Source: Dehalococcoidia bacterium
Lineage (GTDB): Bacteria > Chloroflexota > Dehalococcoidia > SM23-28-2 > RBG-16-64-32
Direction of reading: 5' to 3'
Assembly (NCBI GenBank): GCA_030649945.1
Contig: JAUSFE010000071.1
Location: 124,001-188,000 of the forward strand
Length of the DNA stretch: 64,000 nt
In this document: positions 43,201 to 51,444 of the stretch, one piece after another
Layout of the letters: the number at the start of each line of letters is the position of its first letter
How positions within the stretch are numbered: position 1 is the first letter of the stretch
Made by a program: the position numbers and the translations under genes
The notes under the pieces: generated by a model
What the model was told of the DNA's origin: nothing
What the model saw: only the letters and a program-made list of their open reading frames with translations
Databases searched by the model: none

Positions 43201-43229
43201 ATTATATACCCCCAAGGGGCCCGTGTAAC
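43201..43229 (-). promoter_or_regulatory. promoter of WS/DGAT
   Basis: On the minus strand GTTACA (43229-43224), a 17-base spacer and TATAAT (43206-43201). A divergent TACTAT -10 for the hydrolase is at 43263-43268. Confidence 0.55.
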
Positions 43230-43306
43230 GGTTTGTGCTCTAGTTTGGTTTAACATTCTGGTACTATAGAAGGGCGGAATGATAGCGCAAGCTGTCATCT
43301 ATAACT

Positions 43307-43315
43307 GGGGGGGGG
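43307..43315 (+). repeat. G9 homopolymer tract at the hydrolase 5' end
   Basis: Nine consecutive G's lie between a possible leaderless start (ATG 43279) and the preferred ATG 43330. If 43279 is used, slippage in the tract would switch the frame. Confidence 0.6.
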
Positions 43316-43329
43316 TGCGTGACGGAATA

Positions 43330-44115
43330 ATGGCTACGTGGAATAAGTACATGAAGGAGGAGTTCCAGGCCACCTCCTCGCTCCCGCTCTGGCGCGAGGC
43401 CCTGCTCGGCATCGACTGGATCTCCCTCAGGATGTCGCCTGTCTACCGCGGCGTCGGCATCCCCCACGGAGACGGCTCCGCCGTCGTGGTCATCCCCGGT
43501 TTCATGGGCTCCGACCAGTACCTGGGCGATATGCACGCCTGGCTGCGGCGCATCGGCTACCGCTCGTTCCTCTCCGGCATCGGCCGCAACTCGGAGTGCC
43601 CCGAAGTGCTCACCGTGCGCCTGCACGAAACCATCGCCCGCGCGCACGAGGACACCGGCCGACCGGTCCACATCATCGGCCACAGCCTGGGCGGCGTCCT
43701 AGCCCGCGGCGCCGGCGCCCGCTGGCCCAGCCTGGTCGCCTCCGTCACGACCATGGGCTCCCCCTTCCGCGGCGTGCGCGTCCACCCCTTCGTCCTGCAG
43801 ACGGCGTACCTCGTGCGGGGCCGTATCCTGCAACGGCAGAACGGGCCTGACGTCAAGCCCATGTGCTACAGCGGCCAGTGCACCTGCGAGTTCCTCTCCT
43901 CCCTGCGGGCCGAGTTCCCCGAGTCTGTACCGACGATGGCGATCTACACCAGGACGGACGGCGTCGTGGACTGGCGCTGCTGCATCAACGAAGACAGCAC
44001 GGACGTGGAGGTGCCAGGCACGCACGTGGGCCTGCCCTTCAACCCACAGGTCTACCGGCACATCGCCGGTTTCCTGGCGGCGCCCGAGAGCATCAAGCGC
44101 GCAGACGTGGCGTAA
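43330..44115 (+). CDS. alpha/beta hydrolase, lipase-like
   Basis: A 261-residue hydrolase. The core is 'AVVVIPGFMGSDQYL' (oxyanion region), the nucleophile elbow 'HIIGHSLGGVLAR', the acid in 'IYTRTDGVVDWR' and the His in 'VPGTHVGLPFNPQVY'. A lipase, esterase or PHA/wax-ester turnover role fits its divergence from WS/DGAT, but the substrate is not proven. ATG 43330 is chosen (MATWNKYM). ATG 43279 lies 11 bases behind a TACTAT -10 and would add 17 residues across a G9 tract. The gene ends before a perfect palindromic terminator. Confidence 0.82.
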   Translation: MATWNKYMKEEFQATSSLPLWREALLGIDWISLRMSPVYRGVGIPHGDGSAVVVIPGFMGSDQYLGDMHAWLRRIGYRSFLSGIGRNSECPEVLTVRLHETIARAHEDTGRPVHIIGHSLGGVLARGAGARWPSLVASVTTMGSPFRGVRVHPFVLQTAYLVRGRILQRQNGPDVKPMCYSGQCTCEFLSSLRAEFPESVPTMAIYTRTDGVVDWRCCINEDSTDVEVPGTHVGLPFNPQVYRHIAGFLAAPESIKRADVA

Positions 44116-44270
44116 CCGCCCCCGGTAGGGGCGCCCGATTGCTGCGCCCCTGCGGGGAAGGGCGGCGGCGCCAGGCGGCGGCGACTGACCCCCTCATCCT
44201 TCGAGAACCTCAGGACGAGCGGCAAGCTGCCTCTCCCCTGCGTCTGCCCATTCTCTGGATCGCAACCACG

Positions 44271-44302
44271 CATAAGGGGCGTCCACGTGGACGCCCCTTA
44301 TG
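44271..44302. terminator. perfect 32-bp palindrome between convergent genes
   Basis: Arms of 16 bases, CATAAGGGGCGTCCAC and its exact complement, directly abut. It lies between the convergent hydrolase and phasin-like genes and probably terminates both. The stretch before it (44116-44224) has GTAGGGGC/GCGCCCCT and CCTCAGGACGAGCGG repeat words. Confidence 0.7.
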
Positions 44303-44325
44303 TCCGAGCCGGCGGGGGTGCAGGC

Positions 44326-44844
44326 TCAGGCGCTGGTGTCTGAAGTGTGCGCGCTCTCGGTACCGCGGCGGGCCTTGCGGGCGACGGCGCCGGCCTGGGC
44401 GCGGACGCCGCCGGCCTGGGCGCGGACGCCGTTGACGCCGGACTGCACGCGGGTGCCCGCGCGGGTAACGGCGTCGCGCGTGGCCTCAATGGCCGCCTGG
44501 CCGGCGCCGCGGTTCGCCTCGATCACCTTGCGCACCGTGTCGCGGCCCTCTCGCTGGCCCTCGGTCAGCTCGTCCAGCAACTGGCGGGTGAGCTCCAGGG
44601 CCCGCCCCTGGGCGTCGGTCAGCGAGCGGATGGCGGCGCTGGAGAAGCCCACCACGTCGCGCGGGGCCAGTGCCAGGCGGCGCGTCAGGTCAATGGTCTC
44701 GCGCTGGCTTCGCTCCACCTCGTCGATCAGCTTGCGCGAGACGCGGTAGCCGCGGTCGTTGGCGGACTTGGCGGCGTCCAACAGGGCATCGTAGGCCTCG
44801 GTGACGGCGCCGAAAAACTTGTCCACGGTCTCTGGGTTAGGCAT
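44326..44844 (-). CDS. phasin-like granule protein
   Basis: A 172-residue, strongly helical, amphipathic protein ('PETVDKFFGAVTEAYD', 'YRVSRKLIDEVERSQRE', 'VRKVIEANRGAGQAAIEA') with an Ala/Arg-rich tail ending 'RKARRGTESAHTS', like PhaF/PhaI-type phasins that coat PHA granules and bind DNA. The family match is by character and location rather than a strict motif. ATG 44844 has AGGAGG at good spacing. It is divergent from the PadR regulator gene, sharing a short control region with a palindromic operator. It therefore probably responds with the phaE-phaC genes to PHA formation. Confidence 0.7.
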   Translation of the reverse strand: MPNPETVDKFFGAVTEAYDALLDAAKSANDRGYRVSRKLIDEVERSQRETIDLTRRLALAPRDVVGFSSAAIRSLTDAQGRALELTRQLLDELTEGQREGRDTVRKVIEANRGAGQAAIEATRDAVTRAGTRVQSGVNGVRAQAGGVRAQAGAVARKARRGTESAHTSDTSA

Positions 44845-44856
44845 TGGGACCTCCTC

Positions 44857-44910
44857 TTGACAATTGTTGCATCTAGGTGCAATATACACATAGCGAAAGG
44901 GTGCTGTCAA
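44857..44910. promoter_or_regulatory. bidirectional promoter with TTGCA-N6-TGCAA operator
   Basis: Minus strand: TTGACA (44910-44905), an 18-base spacer, TATATT (44886-44881) for the phasin. Plus strand: TTGACA (44857-44862) and AATATA (44881-44886) for the PadR gene. The palindrome TTGCATCTAGGTGCAA (44867-44882) overlaps both, so one repressor could control both genes. The PadR protein is the obvious candidate. Confidence 0.7.
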
Positions 44911-44941
44911 GCCCCTCGCAAGTTCGGAGTCCGGGAAAAAT

Positions 44942-45457
44942 ATGGGGAAACGCAAGGCAAGCAAGAAAAACGCAGACGGCGGAGGCGCGAACGGCGCCGC
45001 CGCTGCCGGGGTACCCCCGGCGCCCGGCTCCGGCCAGCCCCAGCCCCGCCTGACGGGCGATCTCCTGACCTCCAGCCTCCTCGCCTTCCTGCGCCGCTGG
45101 AACGCCTACGGCTACCAGTTGGTGCAATCCTTGAAGGAGGCCGGCCTCCTTGGCTTCGACTCCACCACCGTCTACCGCACGCTGCGGCAGCTGGAGCGGG
45201 CGGGCATGGTCTCGTCCTTCTGGGACACCTCAGAGTCCGGCCCGGCGCGGCGCATGTACTCGCTGACCAAGGCGGGGGAGACGTTCCTGGACCTGTGGGT
45301 GGATCTCTTCGGGCGCTACCAGAAGATATTGCATTCCGCACTGGATTCGTTGGACAATTACCGAAGTCCTGAAAACGGGGGTTCGGCAGCCGGGGAGCGC
45401 AACAGCTCCCCCCGACAGGCCTCGGCAGAGGCCCGAAGGAGAGGACGCGATGCCTGA
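44942..45457 (+). CDS. PadR family transcriptional regulator of the PHA cluster
   Basis: A 171-residue regulator. An N-terminal low-complexity Lys/Ala/Gly tail (1-36) precedes the winged helix: 'LTGDLLTSSLLAFLRRWNAYGYQLVQSL', 'FDSTTVYRTLRQLERAGMVSS', 'ARRMYSLTKAGE'. The C-terminal tail is short and basic. PadR-type PhaQ controls PHA genes in Bacillus, which makes a similar role likely here. ATG 44942. Its stop overlaps the next gene by eight bases. Autoregulation through the palindrome at 44867-44882 is inferred. The inducer might be PHA itself. Confidence 0.85.
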   Translation: MGKRKASKKNADGGGANGAAAAGVPPAPGSGQPQPRLTGDLLTSSLLAFLRRWNAYGYQLVQSLKEAGLLGFDSTTVYRTLRQLERAGMVSSFWDTSESGPARRMYSLTKAGETFLDLWVDLFGRYQKILHSALDSLDNYRSPENGGSAAGERNSSPRQASAEARRRGRDA

Positions 45458-45881
45458 GACGAACGGCAACACCGGGACCGCCCGCGCGGACGCCATGCAG
45501 ATATGGCGCAACTGGCTGCAGGAAACAGAGCGCCAGTGGAACTCGTTCTTCAACCAGGTGATGGGTACGGACGCCTTCAGCCGCGTGGCCGGCAACTACA
45601 CGGAGGCCTACGCGGTGGTGCAGCGGTCGCTGAACCAGGGGATGGAGCGCTACCTGAACACCTTTAACCTGCCCACCCACAGCGATGTCGTGGAGCTGGG
45701 CGAGCGCCTCCACAACATCGAGGAGCGGCTGGGCTCCCTGGAAGCGAACATCAAGACGCTGGCAGAGGCGTCCGGCGTCACGCCCACCGCCCCTGTCACG
45801 CAGCTCCGCCCGCGGCGCACGCGCCAGCCGCGGACCGGCGCCCGCAGTTCCGGCCGCAGTTCCAACAGCAACCCCAGCTAG
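45450..45881 (+). CDS. PHA synthase accessory subunit (PhaE/PhaR-like)
   Basis: A 143-residue helical protein. 'IWRNWLQETERQWNSFFNQVMG' and 'YLNTFNLPTHSDVVELGERLHNIEERL' resemble the partner subunits of class III (PhaE) and class IV (PhaR) PHA synthases, where 'NLP' before a helix is typical. The tail is Arg/Ser-rich. ATG 45450 overlaps the padR stop by eight bases. It is followed 33 bases later by phaC, the enzyme it would activate. The short length favours a PhaR-like rather than full PhaE type. Confidence 0.72.
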   Translation: MPETNGNTGTARADAMQIWRNWLQETERQWNSFFNQVMGTDAFSRVAGNYTEAYAVVQRSLNQGMERYLNTFNLPTHSDVVELGERLHNIEERLGSLEANIKTLAEASGVTPTAPVTQLRPRRTRQPRTGARSSGRSSNSNPS

Positions 45882-45914
45882 CACACCGCTCTCCGGCACA
45901 GAGGAGTATTCGTA

Positions 45915-46997
45915 TTGGCTATTCGTCCGCCCAGTGTCGACCGCCTCCTGGAGGCGGCCCAAAGCCAGGTGGCGCGCAACCGCCAGCGCGTTGAGAAGGG
46001 CCTGGACATCCTGCTCGCCCGCCAGGAGCCGCCCGTCGGCGTCACCCCCAAGGACGTCATCTACTCCCGGGGCACGCTGCGCCTTTATCACTACCGCCCG
46101 GTGACGGACGAGGTGTACCGCGTGCCGGTCGTCTTCGTCATGTCGCTCGTCAGCAAGCCGTGGATCCTGGACCTGACGTCCGGCCAGAGCTTCGTGCAGT
46201 ACATGCTGGCCCAGGGCTTCGACGTCTTCATGATCGACTGGGGCGTGCCGCGCCCGGAGGACACGCGGCTGAAGTTCGAGGACTACGTCCAGGACTTCAT
46301 GCCGGCCTGCTTCGCCGAGGTGCAGAAAGTCACCGGCGAAGACGAGTTCACGATTCTCGGCTACTGCATGGGCGGCCTCTTCGCTCTCATGTACGCCGGC
46401 ATCTACCACGACGCGCCCGTGAAGAACATCGTCTGCGCGGCGACGCCCGTGGACATGGACGGGATGGGGCTGTTCAAGGCCTGGAGCGACCGCCGCTACT
46501 TCGATCTCGACCGCCTGGTGGATTCCATGGGCAACGTCCCGCCCGACCTCATGCTGCGCTCCTTCGAGATGCTGCGCCCCATGGACCGCTGGTTCAGCTA
46601 CGTCCGCCTGATCGATAACCTCTGGGACCCGCAGTTCGTCTATGGCTACCGCGTCATGTACAAGTGGACGAACGAGCAGATCCCCTTCCCCGGCGAGACC
46701 TACCGCCAGTTCATCCGCGAGCTGATGTGGGAGAACAAGCTGATGAAGGGGACGCTCTCCATTGGTGGCAGGCGGGTGGACACGCAGGCGATCAAGTGTC
46801 CGGTCTTCCACGCCATGGCGGAGCACGACCACATCGCCCCCTTCGCGGCCACGAGGCCTCTCGTAGACCTTGTGGGCAGCGAGGAGAAAGAGGAAGTCAT
46901 CCTCAAAGGCGGCCACGTGAGCCTGGTCGCCGGCAAGAACGCCGTCGGCCGCCTCTGGCCGGCCACCGCGGAGTGGCTCTCGCAGCGCTCGGTGTAG
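45915..46997 (+). CDS. phaC: class III/IV-type polyhydroxyalkanoate synthase PhaC
   Basis: A 360-residue synthase that polymerises hydroxyacyl-CoA. The catalytic triad is clear: Cys151 in the 'LGYCMGG' box, Asp305 in 'EHDHIAPF' and His334 in 'GGHVSLVAG'. The length of about 360 and the lack of the long N-domain put it with the two-subunit class III/IV enzymes, matching the small accessory gene before it. The TTG 45915 start is supported by GAGGAG at 45901. It is followed after four bases by an SDR that could provide monomer. Confidence 0.92.
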   Translation: MAIRPPSVDRLLEAAQSQVARNRQRVEKGLDILLARQEPPVGVTPKDVIYSRGTLRLYHYRPVTDEVYRVPVVFVMSLVSKPWILDLTSGQSFVQYMLAQGFDVFMIDWGVPRPEDTRLKFEDYVQDFMPACFAEVQKVTGEDEFTILGYCMGGLFALMYAGIYHDAPVKNIVCAATPVDMDGMGLFKAWSDRRYFDLDRLVDSMGNVPPDLMLRSFEMLRPMDRWFSYVRLIDNLWDPQFVYGYRVMYKWTNEQIPFPGETYRQFIRELMWENKLMKGTLSIGGRRVDTQAIKCPVFHAMAEHDHIAPFAATRPLVDLVGSEEKEEVILKGGHVSLVAGKNAVGRLWPATAEWLSQRSV

Positions 46998-47001
46998 CCA
47001 G

Positions 47002-47871
47002 ATGCGTATCCCGGGCTGCACCGCCATCATCACCGGCGCCTCCTCCGGCATCGGCCGCGCCGCCGCGCGCGAGCTCGCCGCCGCCCGCGCCAACGTCGTG
47101 CTCGCCGCCCGCAGCCGCGATAAGCTGGAGGACCTGGCGCGGGACATCGCTCCGCTCCCCGGCCGCTGCCTCGTCGTCCCCACGGACGTCACCGACCGCC
47201 TGGCCGTGGAGGCGCTCGTCCGCCGCACGCTGGAGGAGTTCGGCGCGGTCGATATCCTGGTGAACAACGCGGGGGTCGGGCTGTTCGCGCCCATCGCCGG
47301 GGGCAGCCTGGACAACATGCGCCGCCTGTTCGATGTCAACCTCTGGGGCGCCGTCCACTGCATCCAGGCCGCCGTGCCCTACATGCAGTCGCAGCGGCGG
47401 GGGCACATCGTGAACGTCTCCTCGGTCGCCGGCAGGCTCGCGCCGCCGTACATGGGCATCTACGCCGCCAGCAAGTTCGCCCTGCGCGCCGTCTCAGACG
47501 CCTTGCGCTCGGAGCTGGCGGGCAGCGGCGTCGGCGTCAGCACCATCTACCCGGGCCTCACTCAGACCAACTTCATGGAGCACATGATCCAGGAACTGGA
47601 GGCGCCCGCGCTGCCGCCCATCGCCCGCTTTGTTGACGCGCGCGTCGTCGGCCGGCGCATCGTGCAGGCCGTGCGCTGGAACCTGCGTGACGTCTTCATC
47701 TCGCCGGAGGACGTGCTCGGCGTGACGCTGAACGCCGTTGTCCCGCAGCTGGTCGATTGGGGAATGAGGATGTTCATACGGCCGGAGCGCGCCGCCGGCG
47801 AGGATATCTCGCTGCCCCGCGAAGACGCCGAAGAATACGCGGCAGACGCCGGCGAATCCGAACCGGCCTAG
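47002..47871 (+). CDS. short-chain dehydrogenase/reductase in the PHA operon
   Basis: A 289-residue SDR. The nucleotide loop is 'ITGASSGIGRAAA', with 'VNNAG', the active-site Ser in 'IVNVSSVAG' and 'YAASK' as the Tyr-Lys pair. The Arg residues after the first strand ('AARSRDK') favour NADP(H). The C-terminal extension beyond 240 is longer than PhaB, so it may be a general ketoreductase, but its place four bases after phaC suggests that it makes hydroxyacyl-CoA for PHA. ATG 47002. Confidence 0.85.
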   Translation: MRIPGCTAIITGASSGIGRAAARELAAARANVVLAARSRDKLEDLARDIAPLPGRCLVVPTDVTDRLAVEALVRRTLEEFGAVDILVNNAGVGLFAPIAGGSLDNMRRLFDVNLWGAVHCIQAAVPYMQSQRRGHIVNVSSVAGRLAPPYMGIYAASKFALRAVSDALRSELAGSGVGVSTIYPGLTQTNFMEHMIQELEAPALPPIARFVDARVVGRRIVQAVRWNLRDVFISPEDVLGVTLNAVVPQLVDWGMRMFIRPERAAGEDISLPREDAEEYAADAGESEPA

Positions 47872-47960
47872 CGCCGGCGGGCGTCTTTTCCAAGCGGGCA
47901 GAAGTCGACATAACGACAAGACAAGGGCGCCAGCCCGCCGGCCCGGCGCGCGATATGCGG

Positions 47961-47977
47961 TGGTGGAGACGGAGGGG
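47961..47977 (+). repeat. 17-bp direct repeat of the ssrA 3' end (possible att scar)
   Basis: TGGTGGAGACGGAGGGG is identical to 48742-48758, the acceptor and T-arm edge of the tmRNA gene, in the same orientation. The 764 bases between hold one gene, the cupin. tmRNA 3' ends are known integration sites. No integrase is present. Confidence 0.6.
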
Positions 47978-48042
47978 TTTCCACCTTTCCTCCAGCACAC
48001 GCCCGGCCGCTCGGTATCGGACGTTCTTGGTAAAGAGATCGG

Positions 48043-48597
48043 TTATTCTGCGGACTGACTCTCCGGCCCGCTATACTTCTCGTACCGCGCACGGTAACCG
48101 AGCAGCCGCCCGATCGACGCGAGGGCCGCGAACAGGGGCTTCTGCAGCCAGATCGGTGGGCCGCCAAGGTAAGTGTCGTGCTCGCGGGCCATGACCACCG
48201 ACTGGAGCGGGTGCCTATAGTTCTTCCCATCCCGGTGGAGGCCGATGAGCGTCTCGAACAGCGTTTCCACCTTCATCGGAGGCCGGAACTGAAGGCGAAA
48301 GTGCAAAAACTCTTCGCCCTCCCGCCGAAGAGAGTGCACCATGCCCGGCGGAATCACCAACGTATCGCCGGGCCCCAAGCTCTGTTCCTCCCGGCCCCTC
48401 CGCATGCGCGCCGTGCCCGCGATCACTTCCACCCGCTCTGTGTTTGTATGGATATGCGGCCGGGCGGCCACCAGCGCGAAGTCGCGCACGAAGAACTCGA
48501 TCTCAACGAGCTCACCGTTGGTATCTCGCGGGCGTTTCAGGAAGACGAACTTCTCGCCCGTTCGCGGGACCTCGATAGCGTCGCTGCGTTCGCCCAT
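48043..48597 (-). CDS. cupin domain protein
   Basis: A 184-residue protein with one cupin barrel: 'RPHIHTNTERVEVIAG' (H48, H50, E54) and 'GPGDTLVIPPGMVHSL' (H88), so a metal-binding site is complete. A C-terminal helical extension of about 60 residues follows ('FETLIGLHRDGKNYRHPLQ', 'RLLGYRARYEKYSG'). The function is unknown; candidates are a dioxygenase-like enzyme, isomerase or sensor. ATG 48597 has GAGGTG upstream. It lies alone between a 17-bp copy of the tmRNA end and the tmRNA gene, suggesting acquisition as a small insert. Confidence 0.8.
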   Translation of the reverse strand: MGERSDAIEVPRTGEKFVFLKRPRDTNGELVEIEFFVRDFALVAARPHIHTNTERVEVIAGTARMRRGREEQSLGPGDTLVIPPGMVHSLRREGEEFLHFRLQFRPPMKVETLFETLIGLHRDGKNYRHPLQSVVMAREHDTYLGGPPIWLQKPLFAALASIGRLLGYRARYEKYSGPESQSAE

Positions 48598-48741
48598 GGA
48601 ACACCTCTAGCCGTAGTCTCCGCCGCGCGGGGCGCCCTGTCAACGGCGCACCTGAGTGACTTCCGGGCCCTGCTGTGTTGTGACACTAAACTATAGCCCC
48701 TTCCAGCAAGCGAGTTACCAGAAGGGGCCAGCCATATTCAT

Positions 48742-49093
48742 GGTGGAGACGGAGGGGAGTTGAACCCCTCGTCCAGACGAAAGCCTCCCCAGATATCCTA
48801 CAAGCTTAGCCGACGCTTTAATCTCGCCCGCCGTACCGCCGCGGCTGCGTCACCGGTGGGCCAGCCGATAAGTCTTGGGCCTCCCTCTATCGGCGTGGGA
48901 GAGACAGCACCCCGACATTGCGTCACCTGGTCCAGCCCATCGGGGTGAGGCTCGGGTCAGGCGTCGTAGCTTAGATTAAGCTGCGAGAGCGTACTGGTTT
49001 GTGCCAGTTATATTTGCCACCTGATTAAGGAGAGCATGGCAATCTCCGCTTGCAATCCGGGCTCAACCTTCCCTGTCGAACCCTTTCGTCCCC
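48742..49093 (-). ncRNA. ssrA: tmRNA (transfer-messenger RNA)
   Basis: Rescues stalled ribosomes with SmpB. The 5' GGGGACG (from 49093) pairs with the 3' CGTCTCC that is followed by ACCA (end 48742). The T arm GGGGTTCAACTCCCC is visible, and the 5' D-like part includes GGGTTCGACAGGG. The tag reading frame runs from GCA (49017) to TAA (48976) and encodes ANITGTNQYALAA, ending in the expected ALAA degron. A TACAAT -10 lies at 49107-49102. The 352-nt length is normal for a one-piece tmRNA. smpB lies on the same strand about 250 bp upstream. Confidence 0.95.
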
Positions 49094-49154
49094 ATAGCCC
49101 TATTGTAGCACGAATGAGCGCGCGGTTCGGGCGCGCCGTCGCCCTCGGGCGCAG

Positions 49155-49240
49155 GTCTGCCCCACCCCAGATCCCTTCGCGAAGCTGCGCAGAGCCACGC
49201 GGCAGATGTCGTCGCGCTCAGGATGACCGACGGGATGACG
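49155..49240 (+). repeat. dispersed repeat family A, copy 3
   Basis: It contains CTGCCCCACCCCAGATCCC, TTCGCGAAGCTGCG and CGCTCAGGATGACCGACGG, matching copies at 1205 and 12366. It lies between ssrA and smpB. The remaining 49241-49343 has no evident gene. Confidence 0.8.
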
Positions 49241-49343
49241 CGGCGCTCCAACGCCATCCAGATCGCGGAAGATCGTTCGATACCACGGGGATACAGTCAA
49301 GGTACTTTGGAGACGGTACACCGGCCCTTCCGCCCCAGGCCCC

Positions 49344-49796
49344 CTACCCCCGCCGGCGCAGCGCCCGCTGCATCGTGCGCTCCGCCTCGCGTTTGGCGAT
49401 GGCCTCCCGCTTGTCGTACTGCTTCTTGCCGCGCGCCAGGGCGATCTCCAGCTTGGCGCGGCCGTTCTTCAGGTAGAGGCGCAGCGGCACGACGGTGAGG
49501 CCGCCGGACTGCAGCTCGCGGGCCAGCTCGTGGACCTCCCGGCGGTGCAGCAGCAGGCGGCGGCTGCGCGTCGGGTCGTGGTTCCGGTAGCTGGCCGGCG
49601 GGTAGTGGGCGATGTGCGCGCCCACCAGCCACATCTCGCCGCCCTGCGGCCGCACGTAGGCCTCGCGGATGCTCACCTGCCCCTGGCGGATGGACTTGAT
49701 CTCGGTGCCCGTCAGCGAGAGGCCCGCCTCCAGGGTGCGCAGGATGTGGTAATCGTGCGTGGCCTTGCGGTTGAGCGTGACGGTCTTTTCGGTCAC
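49344..49796 (-). CDS. smpB: SsrA-binding protein SmpB
   Basis: A 150-residue tmRNA-binding partner. Typical sequence: 'TLNRKATHDYHILRTLEAGLSLTGTEIKSIRQG', broken here as 'NRKATHDYHI', 'EAGLSLTGTEIKSIRQG', 'SYRNHDPTRSRRLLLHRREV', 'PLRLYLKNGRAKLEIALARGK' and the basic tail 'KQYDKREAIAKREAER'. The start is GTG 49796. It lies close to ssrA on the same strand, with a protease gene upstream. SmpB and tmRNA act together in trans-translation. Confidence 0.96.
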   Translation of the reverse strand: MTEKTVTLNRKATHDYHILRTLEAGLSLTGTEIKSIRQGQVSIREAYVRPQGGEMWLVGAHIAHYPPASYRNHDPTRSRRLLLHRREVHELARELQSGGLTVVPLRLYLKNGRAKLEIALARGKKQYDKREAIAKREAERTMQRALRRRG

Positions 49797-49851
49797 GGGC
49801 GTGCTCGGGGAAGGGCTTTACATAAGCCTTCGACTGCGCCCGCGACAGCCG

Positions 49852-51099
49852 CTATTGCTGCGCCTGCGTGACGTTGCCGTGCAGGTAGTTGATGGCGGCG
49901 TAGAGCTGCGGACCGTCGCCCGTCTGGTTCTCCTGCTCCGTGGGCGCCACAGCGATGTCCGGCTTCAGTCCCACGCCCTCTATCTGCTCGCCGTTGGGCG
50001 TCAGCCAGCGGGCGATGGTGACGTAAAGGGCGCCGCCGTTGGACAGCTCGCGCAGGTGATTGACAGAACCCTTGCCGAACGTCTGCTCGCCGATGAGCTT
50101 GGCGCGGCCGTGGTCGCGCAGGGCGCCGGCGAGGACCTCGGAGCCGCTGGCGGAGCCCTTGCCCGCCAGGATGACGATGGGCAGGTCCGTGGCCTCGCCG
50201 CCGGACTTGGCGCTGTACACGGTCTCGTTGCCCTCGCGGTCCACCTGCGTCAGGACCACGCCGCCGTCCAGGAACATGTCGGCCACGGCCACGGTGGCGT
50301 CCAGCCCGCCGCCCGGGTTGCGCCGCACGTCCAGGATAATGCCCTTGTAGTTGCCCGCATCCTTGATGCGGACGAGTTCCTTGCGCAGGTCATCAACGGT
50401 CTGGTCCGTGAACTGCCCCAGCTCAATGTACGCCAGGTCGGACACTATCTTGCCGCTCTCGTCCTGGATATCGCGCGTGAAGACGGTGGGGATGACGATG
50501 GTGCTGCGGACGATCGTCACCTCCACCTCGTTCTTGTCCGCGTGGCGTACCTTGATCGTCACGCTGGAGCCCTGGGGGCCACGGATGCGCTGCACCGCGT
50601 CCGCCACGCTCCAACCCTCCGTGGACTCGCCGTCCACCCCCAGCAGCACGTCTCCGGGCTGAATGCCCGCCTTCTCCGCAGGCGACTCGCGGAAAGGCGC
50701 CACGATCACGATCTCGCCGGTGACCGGGCTCAGGTCCACCTGGGCGCCGATGCCCTCGAAGCTGCCGGTGACGAGGTCGATGCCCAGGGCATAGTCCTCC
50801 GGCCGGATGTAGACGGTGTGTGGGTCGCCCAGGGCGGCGATCACGCCGTCGATCCCGCCCTTCTGCATGATCTCCGGCGTGACGGCCTCCGGGTTCACGA
50901 AGTCTTCTTCCAGGATGCGGTAGATCTCGTCCAGGATGCCGAAGCCGCTGGCCGGGGCCGTTGTGGTCGTGCTCGCCGGCGGGCCGCCCACGCTGGAGCC
51001 GCCGCCCGAGTCGCCCACTGTATAGCCGCCGACGCCTGCAAGGGCGATGGCGAGGGCCACCACCAGGGACGCCAGACCCCACTTAGCCGCCTTCCACAT
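49852..51099 (-). CDS. S41 family C-terminal processing peptidase
   Basis: A 415-residue membrane-anchored protease. The signal anchor 'GLASLVVALAIALAGVGGY' (8-26) is followed by a Gly/Ser/Thr linker. A PDZ domain lies near 105-200 ('GSFEGIGAQVDL', 'AEKAGIQPGDVLLGVDGES'). In the tail-specific protease domain the serine is in 'GKGSASGSEVLAGAL' (S318) and the lysine in 'GEQTFGKGSVN' (K343). It cuts C-termini of extracytoplasmic proteins. ATG 51099 has GAGGTG upstream. It lies 55 bases before smpB on the same strand, perhaps in one operon. Confidence 0.93.
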   Translation of the reverse strand: MWKAAKWGLASLVVALAIALAGVGGYTVGDSGGGSSVGGPPASTTTTAPASGFGILDEIYRILEEDFVNPEAVTPEIMQKGGIDGVIAALGDPHTVYIRPEDYALGIDLVTGSFEGIGAQVDLSPVTGEIVIVAPFRESPAEKAGIQPGDVLLGVDGESTEGWSVADAVQRIRGPQGSSVTIKVRHADKNEVEVTIVRSTIVIPTVFTRDIQDESGKIVSDLAYIELGQFTDQTVDDLRKELVRIKDAGNYKGIILDVRRNPGGGLDATVAVADMFLDGGVVLTQVDREGNETVYSAKSGGEATDLPIVILAGKGSASGSEVLAGALRDHGRAKLIGEQTFGKGSVNHLRELSNGGALYVTIARWLTPNGEQIEGVGLKPDIAVAPTEQENQTGDGPQLYAAINYLHGNVTQAQQ

Positions 51100-51444
51100 T
51101 AGCTTGTCACCTCTGTTGAAATCTCTGGATTTACATAAAACGGCGGCCTGCGCAGGCCGCGCCGTGCCCCGGCTGAGCGGCTCCTTCAATTCTCCCTTGC
51201 CCGCGATACTCCGGGCGCCGGTTGCGGAGCGGATAACCGTACAAAGTCTAGCATTGAACGAGTGGTCGTGGCAATTTGAGCGCGGCGCACACGCATGGTA
51301 TACGGGCGCCGCGCCGCGGGCGATTCCGGGGGCTCGCTGGCGGCGGCCCGCGTACCGGCGGTGGAACGGCCGCCCCGGTTATGCCGTGCAGACTCGTAAG
51401 GTACATAACATATATAGTGCGAACATATAAACCCGGCGATGAGT

